Assembly: GCF_001557215.1 (NCBI RefSeq)
Contig: NZ_LSJM01000249.1
Coordinates: forward strand, 1-8,104
Origin: Sphingomonas sp. CCH9-E2
GTDB taxonomy: Bacteria; Pseudomonadota; Alphaproteobacteria; Sphingomonadales; Sphingomonadaceae
Length of the DNA stretch: 8,104 nucleotides
Direction: 5' to 3'
Shown here: positions 1-4,875 of the stretch, one piece after another
How positions within the stretch are numbered: position 1 is the stretch's first letter
Layout: every line of letters starts with the position of its first letter
Program-made: the position numbers and the translations under genes
The notes under the pieces: generated by a model
What the model saw: the letters and a program-made list of their open reading frames with translations, nothing else
What the model was told of the DNA's origin: nothing
The model's database searches: none

Positions 1-295
1 GGTCGTTGGCTTTGGCGTTCGCGATGGCCGCGTCGCTGCTGCCGGTGCGGGTGGCGCTGGCGACGGCGTCCCACAGGCCGATATGGGCTTCGCGCAGGGC
101 GGCGAGACGCGCTTCGTAGGGGAGGGCGGGCAAGTCGGCGCGGTCGATGACGGCGGCGATCAGGCGCCAGAACTGGTTTTGCGGGTGCGCGTAATATTGG
201 CGCGCGGCGAGGCTGCGCTCACCGGGCAGGCTGCCGCACACGAGCACGCGGGTGCGGGCGTCGGTGACGGGCGGGAAACTGGCCTTGCGGCTCAT
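1..295 (-). CDS. DNA-deoxyinosine (hypoxanthine/uracil) glycosylase, UDG family 6, 5' part only
   Basis: The first 98 codons are present and the gene runs off the left edge with no stop. The protein begins MSRKASFPPV and has the UDG-superfamily motif GSLPGERSL (residues 21-29), followed by QYYAHPQNQFWRLI (33-46), then LPYEARLAALREAHIGLWDAV and a downstream SSDAAI. This succession is the hallmark of the family-6 UDG/HDG group, which excises deaminated bases (hypoxanthine, sometimes uracil) to start base-excision repair. N40 in HPQNQFW sits where the family's catalytic asparagine is expected, as far as I recall. The ATG at 295-293 overlaps the vapC stop by 4 bp (ATGA), so it is the last visible gene of the vapB-vapC operon and is probably translated by coupling. 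The family call is from motifs alone; the C-terminal motif cannot be seen. Confidence 0.85.
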   Translation of the reverse strand, partial: MSRKASFPPVTDARTRVLVCGSLPGERSLAARQYYAHPQNQFWRLIAAVIDRADLPALPYEARLAALREAHIGLWDAVASATRTGSSDAAIANAKAND

Positions 296-681
296 GCGAC
301 GGGGGCGATGTCGGTGTGGATGAAGTCGTCGCCCTTGAAGAGCAGGGGCTGGCCGGTGGATTTGGCGAGTGCGTAGGCGAAGCAATCGCCGAAATTGAGG
401 CGGGCGGGGTGGTTGCCCTTGCCGTAGGTTCGATAGGCGACGGCGCCGATCTCAGCCTGTTCAACGGTGACCGGAGCGATGTCGATCGGAAACAGGCGCA
501 GAAGTTCGTCGAGGCGGGGGCGAAGGCTGCGGTCGCGGCGGCGCGACAACACCACCTCCAGCTCGACCCAGCTGCCCGCCGACATTTGTCGGGAAGGGGC
601 GAGGGCGAGCAAGCGCGTCAGGGCGTCCTGATCCGGTTCGCCGATCAGGATCGCAATGATCGCCGAGGTGTCGACGATCAT
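292..681 (-). CDS. vapC: VapC-type PIN-domain ribonuclease toxin
   Basis: A 129-residue protein, the usual VapC length. It opens MIVDTSAIIAIL, with the first PIN acidic residue at D4. The other expected acidic positions follow: E40 in SWVELEVVL, D99 in NFGDCFAYALA and D118/D119 in LLFKGDDFIHTDI. The RLNFGDCFAYALAK and LLFKGDDF wording is typical of the VapC subgroup. VapC toxins are Mg2+-dependent endoribonucleases that cut tRNA or rRNA and halt growth unless bound by VapB. All four acidic positions are present, so the toxin looks intact. Its ATG (681-679) overlaps the antitoxin stop in an ATGA junction and its TGA overlaps the glycosylase start in another. The RNA target cannot be deduced. 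Confidence 0.93.
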   Translation of the reverse strand: MIVDTSAIIAILIGEPDQDALTRLLALAPSRQMSAGSWVELEVVLSRRRDRSLRPRLDELLRLFPIDIAPVTVEQAEIGAVAYRTYGKGNHPARLNFGDCFAYALAKSTGQPLLFKGDDFIHTDIAPVA

Positions 682-944
682 TTCGGCAGGCCGTCCTCAT
701 CATAGATTTCATCCATGATCTCCTTGGACGTCTTGCCATGCCATTCGGGTGGCATTTCGGCCCGGAACTGCCGGCTGATTTCCCGCACGGCGGCGATCTT
801 TTCCTCGATCTCGGCCTCGCGCTTGCGGGCTTTTTCCTCGAGGGCTTCCTTGATCGTCTCGGTCACGCTCTTGCCGAGCTGTCGGGCGAGGTCGCGCGCC
901 AGTTCGACGGTTGCTGCGTCCTTGATGTTGAGTTGCGCGCCCAT
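678..944 (-). CDS. vapB: VapB-type (PSK/Rv0623-like) antitoxin
   Basis: An 88-residue protein encoded just ahead of vapC. Residues 1-40 (MGAQLNIKDAATVELARDLA, then LGKSVTETIKEAL) look like the ribbon-helix-helix DNA-binding part of the PSK-type VapB family. A charged helical linker rich in Glu, Lys and Arg follows, then the C-terminal toxin-binding tail SKEIMDEIYDEDGLPK. Family members neutralise VapC and, with it, repress their own promoter. The ATG at 944 is chosen over upstream in-frame ATGs (974, 1091) because GGAGGT lies 4 nt before it and because the ribbon-helix-helix fold starts at once. The stop overlaps the vapC start by 4 bp. The operon is divergent from the cysteine synthase gene. 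Confidence 0.92.
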   Translation of the reverse strand: MGAQLNIKDAATVELARDLARQLGKSVTETIKEALEEKARKREAEIEEKIAAVREISRQFRAEMPPEWHGKTSKEIMDEIYDEDGLPK

Positions 945-948
945 GTCT

Positions 949-954
949 ACCTCC
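949..954 (-). promoter_or_regulatory. Ribosome binding site of vapB
   Basis: Read on the minus strand the sequence is GGAGGT followed by AGAC and then ATG. This near-perfect Shine-Dalgarno site decides the vapB start. It is the strongest initiation signal in the left operon; the two downstream genes depend on ATGA overlaps instead. Confidence 0.8.
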
Positions 955-1017
955 AGCCTCGTGTCCTCTACCATGGTCCGTGCGGGGCGACCAGCGGCGG
1001 GGTGGGGCAAGCCGGTA

Positions 1018-1066
1018 GCAGTGCCCGCATAGTTTCGCTTGCTTGCGGCGCGGCGGGGGCAGTGCC
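1018..1066. repeat. Direct repeat GCAGTGCC in the vapB/cysK divergent intergenic region
   Basis: GCAGTGCC occurs at 1018-1025 and again at 1059-1066, 41 bp apart, which is close to four helical turns. Both copies lie between the divergent starts of vapB (944) and the cysteine synthase gene (1079). They could be operator half-sites for VapBC or for a sulfur regulator, but an 8-bp match in G+C-rich DNA can also arise by chance. No good sigma-70 promoter was seen on the minus strand. Confidence 0.3.
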
Positions 1067-1072
1067 TATGTT
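1043..1072 (+). promoter_or_regulatory. Weak candidate promoter of the cysteine synthase gene
   Basis: TTGCGG (1043-1048) and TATGTT (1067-1072), separated by 18 bp, form a poor -35/-10 pair. If used, transcription would begin close to the ATG at 1079, giving a leaderless or nearly leaderless mRNA. That would fit the absence of a Shine-Dalgarno site near the ATG. This is a low-confidence inference from consensus matching. Confidence 0.2.
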
Positions 1073-1078
1073 CCGCCC

Positions 1079-2056
1079 ATGAAAGTTGCACAGGATACCA
1101 TCGCGCTGATCGGCAACACCCCGCTCGTCCGGCTGAAAGGGCCGAGCGAGGCCGCCGGGTGCGAGATTTTCGGCAAGTGCGAATTCGCCAATCCCGGCGC
1201 GAGCGTGAAGGATCGCGCGGCGCTGTTCATCGTCGAGGATGCCGAGGCGCGCGGACTGATCGCGCCGGGCGGAACGATCGTCGAGGGGACGGCGGGCAAT
1301 ACCGGCATCGGGCTGGCGCTGGTCGCCAATGCCAAGGGCTACAAGACGATCATCGTCATGCCCGAGACGCAGAGCCGCGAGAAGATGGACACGCTGCGCG
1401 CATTGGGTGCCGAGCTGGTGCTGGTGCCGGCCGCGCCCTATTCGAACCCCGGGCATTTCGTGCACACGTCGCGGCGGATCGCCGAGGAGACGCCGAACGC
1501 GATCTGGGCGAACCAATTCGACAATATCGCCAATCGCCGCGCGCATATCGTCGGGACGGCGGAGGAGATCTGGACCCAGATGGAGGGGCGGATCGACGGC
1601 TTTACCTGTGCCGCCGGGACCGGGGGCACGATTGCGGGCGTCGGCCTTGGCCTCAAGGAAAAGGACGAGAAGGTCCGCATCGCGCTGAGCGATCCGCATG
1701 GCGCGGCGCTGTTCAACTATTATGCGCATGGCGAGCTGAAGGCCGAAGGGTCGTCGGTGGCCGAGGGAATCGGGCAGGGGCGGATCACCGCGAACCTGGA
1801 AGGCGCGCCGATCGACACGCAGTTCCGCATCTCCGACGAAGAGGGGATGGAGTGGGTGCGCCGGTTGCTGGCCGAAGAGGGGCTGTGCCTGGGGCTGTCG
1901 TCCGGGATCAATGTCGCGGGCGCGGTCGCGCTGGGGCGCGAATTGGGGCCGGGCGCGCGGGTCGTGACGATCCTGTGCGATACGGGATTTCGTTATCTTT
2001 CAACGCTGTACAACCCGGAATGGCTGCGACTCAAGGGGTTGGCTGCGGCCGATTGA
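1079..2056 (+). CDS. cysK: Cysteine synthase A (O-acetylserine sulfhydrylase), PLP enzyme
   Basis: A 325-residue fold-type II PLP enzyme. It would make L-cysteine from O-acetylserine and sulfide in the cytoplasm. Visible landmarks are IGNTPLVRL (11-19), NPGASVKDRAA with the PLP-binding Lys44, the substrate-carboxylate loop TAGNTG (71-76), the PLP-phosphate loop GTGGT (180-184), SSGIN (274-278) and the C-terminal CDTGFRYLSTLY (300-311). The middle (PETQSREKM, NPGHFVHTSRRIAEE, SVAEGIGQGRITANLEG) differs from enterobacterial CysK and resembles the variant common in sphingomonads and the cysteine synthase-like proteins of fungi, so substrate preference is less certain than the family. The ATG at 1079 fits the N-terminus MKVAQDTIALIGNTP; the 12 codons upstream look unrelated. 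No Shine-Dalgarno site precedes it. No convincing terminator follows. Confidence 0.88.
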   Translation: MKVAQDTIALIGNTPLVRLKGPSEAAGCEIFGKCEFANPGASVKDRAALFIVEDAEARGLIAPGGTIVEGTAGNTGIGLALVANAKGYKTIIVMPETQSREKMDTLRALGAELVLVPAAPYSNPGHFVHTSRRIAEETPNAIWANQFDNIANRRAHIVGTAEEIWTQMEGRIDGFTCAAGTGGTIAGVGLGLKEKDEKVRIALSDPHGAALFNYYAHGELKAEGSSVAEGIGQGRITANLEGAPIDTQFRISDEEGMEWVRRLLAEEGLCLGLSSGINVAGAVALGRELGPGARVVTILCDTGFRYLSTLYNPEWLRLKGLAAAD

Positions 2057-2121
2057 CCGGGACGCCGTCAATGCAAGTGACAAAACGGGGTTCGACAATC
2101 GGCTGTTAAGGCGTTACATTT

Positions 2122-2439
2122 ATGCCACAGCTTATGAAGTCGATGCCCAGCGATCCTCAATCCAGCATGCAGCGGGTCCGCGTCGGACTGACCGGGCTTG
2201 CCAGCGTGCTGCTGCTGATGGGGGTCGCCAGCGCGGTCTTTTCGTCGGCGCGGGACGAGGCGCCGGTGCTCGCCGAAGGGGCGCCGAAACCCGACGTGGT
2301 CGCCAACATGACCGAGGGCATGGTCACCAACAGCGCCGCCGAGCCGAAGGACGAGCCGATCGCCGAGCTCGGCATCGCCCCGCGCACCGCTGAATCCCCC
2401 GCGCCCGACGTGACGCCAGCCCCCGCCGCCGGGGAATGA
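2122..2439 (+). CDS. Small membrane-anchored or exported protein of unknown function
   Basis: A 105-residue protein with no family I can name. Residues 1-20 are polar with basic residues (K6, R18, R20). A hydrophobic segment, VGLTGLASVLLLMGVASAVF (21-40), follows, and the rest is acidic and rich in Ala, Pro and Glu (runs such as SPAPDVTPAPAAGE). The hydrophobic segment could be a single membrane anchor or a signal peptide, with ASA (36-38) as a possible cleavage motif. The layout predicts a short periplasmic Pro/Ala-rich tail. The ATG at 2122 is preceded by AAGG with a long 10-nt gap; the ATG at 2137 and later ones lack better sites. G+C-biased third positions and the clear hydropathy pattern support a real gene. 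It sits between cysK and the dcw cluster on the same strand, but nothing ties it to either. Confidence 0.65.
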   Translation: MPQLMKSMPSDPQSSMQRVRVGLTGLASVLLLMGVASAVFSSARDEAPVLAEGAPKPDVVANMTEGMVTNSAAEPKDEPIAELGIAPRTAESPAPDVTPAPAAGE

Positions 2440-2448
2440 GCGCCGCCG

Positions 2449-2480
2449 TCCCGCGACTCCGCGCCGCATCGCGGGAATTT
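2449..2480 (+). terminator. Possible intrinsic terminator after the small membrane protein gene
   Basis: TCCCGCGA (2449-2456) and TCGCGGGA (2469-2476) form a perfect 8-bp G+C-rich stem with a 12-nt loop, followed by only ATTT. It starts 10 bp after the stop at 2439. The weak T-tract makes this a marginal terminator, but its location between the small gene and the dcw promoter region is right. Confidence 0.4.
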
Positions 2481-2538
2481 CCGGGAATTGCCGCCATTGT
2501 CCGCCTGTCCTGCCCGAAAGGCGGCGGATCGATCGATT

Positions 2539-2621
2539 TTGCCCTGCCAGCCCAACAGAACATAAGGTGTTCACTTAACGAATGAAGTGAAAACAGCGGT
2601 AACCCAAGGCATAAAGTGGGG
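2539..2621 (+). promoter_or_regulatory. Candidate mraZ promoter/operator region with clustered AAGTG motifs
   Basis: Two weak promoter pairs can be drawn: TTGCCC (2539-2544) with CATAAG (2561-2566, 16-bp gap), and GTGAAA (2587-2592) with CATAAA (2610-2615, 17-bp gap). Overlying them are AAGGTG (2564-2569), CACTT (2572-2576, AAGTG on the minus strand), AAGTG (2585-2589) and AAAGTGGGG (2613-2621). TTCACTT (2570-2576) and AAGTGAA (2585-2591) form a perfect 7-bp dyad. MraZ is known to bind GTGG-type repeats in front of its own gene in enterobacteria and AAAGTG-type repeats in mollicutes. The regular tandem spacing seen there is not obvious here, so the operator call is inference. Confidence 0.35.
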
Positions 2622-2683
2622 CAAATTACCGCGAAATCCCGAGTTCAGGCATTGAAAACCCGGACCGCTTGCGATAGGCCAGC

Positions 2684-2699
2684 GGTTAACAGGGTAACC
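2684..2699. promoter_or_regulatory. Small dyad GGTTA-N6-TAACC upstream of mraZ
   Basis: GGTTA (2684-2688) and TAACC (2695-2699) are perfect 5-bp inverted halves with a 6-bp spacer. It contains a TTAAC box reminiscent of half of a CtrA site (TTAA-N7-TTAA), but the full CtrA spacing is not met. It may be an operator or chance. Confidence 0.2.
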
Positions 2700-2773
2700 T
2701 TTATCGTCGGCCATCATGGGTCCGGGGCGTGCGATGGCGCGCCGCGACAGGCGGAGAGGCGTGCCCGGGAGGC

Positions 2774-2779
2774 AAGGGG
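2774..2779 (+). promoter_or_regulatory. Ribosome binding site that selects the mraZ start
   Basis: AAGGGG lies 5 nt before the GTG at 2785. A competing site, GGAG (2753-2756), lies 4 nt before an in-frame GTG at 2761. The upstream ATGs at 2716 and 2734 have no good site. Since MraZ proteins normally begin only a few residues before their first DxKGR motif, 2785 is preferred. Confidence 0.45.
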
Positions 2780-2784
2780 CAAGG

Positions 2785-3294
2785 GTGGCACGCAGCGGCT
2801 ACAGAGGGGTCGGCTTACAGCTGGTGGACGACAAGGGTCGTGTCGCCATCCCCTCGGCCCTGCGCGCGACGCTGGAGAAGAACAGCGGCCACCCGACCGA
2901 CAGCAAGGAAGCCCGCGTCGCGATCCTGTCGCCGCACGAAACCGACAAATGCCTGGTCGCTTATGACGAGCCCTATTTCGATGTGGTGATGGAGCGGCTC
3001 GACGCGCGCGCCACCGAATTTGCCGGCGATCGCGGGCAGGCCGATGCCAATATCTGGCGCGACGGCGTGGGGGCGAGCGAGAATATCGCGTTCGATCCGT
3101 CGGGCCGGTTCGTCCTGCCGGGCATGCTTGGGCACCTCGCGGGGATTCCCAAGGGTAGCTACGCGTTCTTCATGGGCGTCGGCGCGATGATCGAGCTGTG
3201 GAACCCGCGCACCTTGCTCGACCATCCGACCATCTCCGAACAGATCAAGGCGGCGTGCCGTTACTGCCTGGAAGAGAAAGGGGTGGTGCTGTGA
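2785..3294 (+). CDS. mraZ: Transcriptional regulator MraZ
   Basis: With the GTG at 2785 the protein has 169 residues. It carries the two AbrB-like half-domains of Mra[14 protein letters not shown] (15-27) and, after an intervening helical region ([13 protein letters not shown]), [17 protein letters not shown] (104-120). MraZ forms oligomeric rings, binds repeats ahead of its own operon and controls the dcw cluster. It can also associate with the nucleoid. The family heads dcw clusters, as here, and the stop overlaps the rsmH GTG by 4 bp. The protein is longer than the roughly 150-residue enterobacterial form, mainly from the segment [20 protein letters not shown] between strands. In-frame starts at 2761, 2734 and 2716 would add 8, 17 or 23 Arg/Gly-rich residues. 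The family is secure; the start is not. Confidence 0.9.
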   Translation: MARSGYRGVGLQLVDDKGRVAIPSALRATLEKNSGHPTDSKEARVAILSPHETDKCLVAYDEPYFDVVMERLDARATEFAGDRGQADANIWRDGVGASENIAFDPSGRFVLPGMLGHLAGIPKGSYAFFMGVGAMIELWNPRTLLDHPTISEQIKAACRYCLEEKGVVL

Positions 3295-4253
3295 CCGCGC
3301 CCCTGACCGACATCGTCGTTAACCAGGATCGTCCACATATTCCGGTGATGCTGGCCGAGGTGCTCGATGCGCTCGCGATCCAGCCCGGCGAGCGCCATGT
3401 CGACGGGACGTTCGGTGCTGGTGGCTATACGCGCGCGTTCCTCGAGCGGGGCGCCGAGGTGGCCGCCTTCGATCGCGATCCCGACGCGATCGAAGGCGGT
3501 CAAGCCCTTGTCAACGCGAGCGAAAATCGCCTGATCCTGATCCAGTCGCCCTTTTCCGCGATGGATCGGGAACTGGAGGCGCGGGGGCTGTCGCCGGTCG
3601 ATGGCGTGACGCTGGATATCGGCGTGTCGTCGATGCAGCTCGACCAAGCGGAGCGCGGTTTCAGCTTTCAGGCGGACGGTCCGCTGGACATGCGGATGGA
3701 CCAGTCCGGCATGACGGCGGCCGAATTGGTTAACGAAATCAGTGAGTCTGATTTAACCACGATATTGCGGAATTACGGGGAAGAAAAACAGGCCCGACGT
3801 GTGGCACAAGCGATTGTGAAGGCACGGCCTCTCGCGCGCACGGGGGACCTGGCCAATGTGGTGCGGCGGGCCCTTGGCTATCGTCCGCATGAGAAGAAGG
3901 ACCCGGCCACCCGGACCTTCCAGGCGATCCGGATTCACCTCAACCGCGAGCTCGACGAGCTTGAGGAAGGGCTGGTTGCGGCCGAGCGGGCGCTGAAGCC
4001 GGGCGGGCGGCTGGCGGTGGTGACGTTCCACAGCCTGGAAGACCGGATGGTCAAGAAATTCCTGCGCGAACGCAGCGGGAGCGAGCCGACGGGATCGCGG
4101 CATCGCCCGATGGTCGCGGCGGAACAGGCGCCGAGCTTCGAACCGCCCGCAAAGGCGATCCGGGCCGGCGAGGATGAGATTGCGGTGAACCCGCGTGCCC
4201 GGTCCGCGACTTTGCGTGTCGCGCGGCGCACGGCGGCACCGGCGTGGCGTTGA
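3291..4253 (+). CDS. rsmH: 16S rRNA (cytosine-1402-N4)-methyltransferase RsmH (MraW)
   Basis: A 320-residue SAM-dependent methyltransferase that N4-methylates C1402 in the decoding centre of the 30S subunit. Motifs seen: [10 protein letters not shown] (16-25), the SAM-binding loop [14 protein letters not shown] (38-51), FDRDPDAI (60-67), the family signature [18 protein letters not shown] (109-126) with [20 protein letters not shown] (161-172), [13 protein letters not shown] (209-221) and [14 protein letters not shown] (245-258). Its length matches the family. The GTG at 3291 overlaps the mraZ stop (GTGA) and has AAAGGGG 7 nt upstream. An in-frame ATG at 3198 would lie deep inside mraZ and is rejected. 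A stretch of rare codons and an internal hairpin occurs near residues 145-165. Confidence 0.97.
   Translation: MTAPLTDIVVNQDRPHIPVMLAEVLDALAIQPGERHVDGTFGAGGYTRAFLERGAEVAAFDRDPDAIEGGQALVNASENRLILIQSPFSAMDRELEARGLSPVDGVTLDIGVSSMQLDQAERGFSFQADGPLDMRMDQSGMTAAELVNEISESDLTTILRNYGEEKQARRVAQAIVKARPLARTGDLANVVRRALGYRPHEKKDPATRTFQAIRIHLNRELDELEEGLVAAERALKPGGRLAVVTFHSLEDRMVKKFLRERSGSEPTGSRHRPMVAAEQAPSFEPPAKAIRAGEDEIAVNPRARSATLRVARRTAAPAWR
3728..3758 (+). repeat. Inverted repeat inside rsmH within a patch of rare A/T-ending codons
   Basis: GGTTAA (3728-3733) pairs with TTAACC (3753-3758), and ATCAG (3738-3742) pairs with CTGAT (3748-3752). This leaves a TGAGT loop and a 4-nt bulge (CGAA) on the 5' side. 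The loop edge carries GAGTC, a GANTC methylation site of the CcrM type. The codons here include TTA, ATA, AGT, TCT and AAT, unlike the G/C-ending codons on both sides. Confidence 0.5.
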
Positions 4254-4258
4254 GGAGG
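4254..4258 (+). promoter_or_regulatory. Ribosome binding site of the ftsL-like gene
   Basis: GGAGG lies immediately after the rsmH stop and 5 nt before the ATG at 4264. It is the only junction inside the dcw run with a strong Shine-Dalgarno site instead of a stop/start overlap. Confidence 0.75.
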
Positions 4259-4263
4259 CGGTG

Positions 4264-4875
4264 ATGGCGATCAAGGCGTTGAGCGGCTTTGGATGGTTTC
4301 TGACCGGCGTGATCGTGGCGCCGGCCTGTTACCTCGTGTCGTCGCAGGTCGCGGCGGAGCGGTCGAAGGTCGAGGCGGTCGAGCGTGCCATCGCGCAGGC
4401 GCACAAGGATATCCGGGGCCTTGAGACCGAGTTCGACACGCGCGCCAACCTCGCCCAGCTCGAGCGCTGGAATGGCGAAGTGATGCGCTACACTGCGCCG
4501 ACTCCGCGCCAGTTCCTGGGCAGCGACACCGAACTGGCGGCGCTGCGTCCGATGGAGGGTGACGGCACCGCCGAGCGCTACGCCGCGATGGTGGTGCCGC
4601 AGGGCATGCCCGAAGTGATGAGCGGTCCGGCGGTGGCAAGCGATGCGGTCGCGGCGGTCAAGCCGGTGGCCGAGAAGGCGGTTGTTGCCAAGACGCCAGC
4701 CGGACCCGTCGGGGTAGCGGCTGCGGCTGTCGCCAAGCCGAAGCGCGTGACGATGCCGACCCCAGTGGTGGCGAAGGACGCGGCGGTGGCATCGCTGGAC
4801 AGCAAGCTGCTCAAGGACTCGAGCTTTGGCGACCTGATGCAGGGCGTCCGCGCAGAGGCGCGTAAATTGCGGTGA
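4264..4875 (+). CDS. ftsL: FtsL-like cell division protein (by position and topology)
   Basis: A 203-residue bitopic protein. It has a short N-terminus (MAIKALSG), one membrane segment at about 9-26 (FGWFLTGVIVAPACYLVS), then a charged helical region at about 28-75 (AAERSKVEAVERAIAQAHKDIRGLETEFDTRANLAQLERWN) that could form a coiled coil. This is FtsL topology, and the gene lies exactly between rsmH and ftsI where ftsL is expected. FtsL works with FtsB and FtsQ to activate the FtsW-FtsI septal synthase. It is unusually long: classical FtsL has about 100-130 residues, while here residues 120-203 form an Ala/Val/Pro/Lys-rich tail ending DSSFGDLMQGVRAEARKLR. Sequence identity to FtsL is not evident, so the name rests on context. 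The ATG has a strong ribosome binding site; the stop overlaps the ftsI start. Confidence 0.72.
   Translation: MAIKALSGFGWFLTGVIVAPACYLVSSQVAAERSKVEAVERAIAQAHKDIRGLETEFDTRANLAQLERWNGEVMRYTAPTPRQFLGSDTELAALRPMEGDGTAERYAAMVVPQGMPEVMSGPAVASDAVAAVKPVAEKAVVAKTPAGPVGVAAAAVAKPKRVTMPTPVVAKDAAVASLDSKLLKDSSFGDLMQGVRAEARKLR

Larger units (their letters stand above)
2440..2784. other. Non-coding leader region ahead of the dcw cluster
   Basis: No gene is seen in these 345 bp. Composition changes near 2550: the stretch 2555-2705 is noticeably richer in A and T than the flanking genes, as expected for a promoter region. It holds, in order, a possible terminator (2449-2480), promoter-like hexamers with clustered AAGTG motifs (2539-2621), a small dyad GGTTA-N6-TAACC (2684-2699), and an Arg-rich in-frame extension upstream of mraZ (ATG 2716 or 2734) that I do not think is the native start. 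Confidence 0.6.

Noticed and set aside
316..705. Plus-strand open frame opposite vapC
   Set aside because: VapC on the minus strand has all PIN residues and two tight ATGA junctions; the plus frame resembles nothing.
968..1729. Minus-strand open frame opposite the cysteine synthase gene
   Set aside because: Low-complexity Arg/Ala composition, no recognisable motif and full overlap with a confident gene.
2053..2071. TTGAC...GTCAA hairpin after the cysteine synthase gene as a terminator
   Set aside because: Only 5 bp with a 9-nt loop, overlapping the stop codon and with no T-tract.
1039..2109. Second plus-strand open frame overlapping the cysteine synthase gene
   Set aside because: It is a +1 shadow frame dominated by Arg, Gly and Ala, while the other frame encodes an intact PLP enzyme.
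2455..2459. GANTC (CcrM) site GACTC upstream of mraZ
   Set aside because: It is a single site within a likely terminator stem, far from the promoter-like elements, and at the level expected by chance.
2501..2540. CCGCCT...AGGCGG hairpin followed by GATCGATCGATTTT as a second terminator
   Set aside because: Weak 6-bp stem with a 12-nt loop, and the TTTT lies about 12 nt after the stem.
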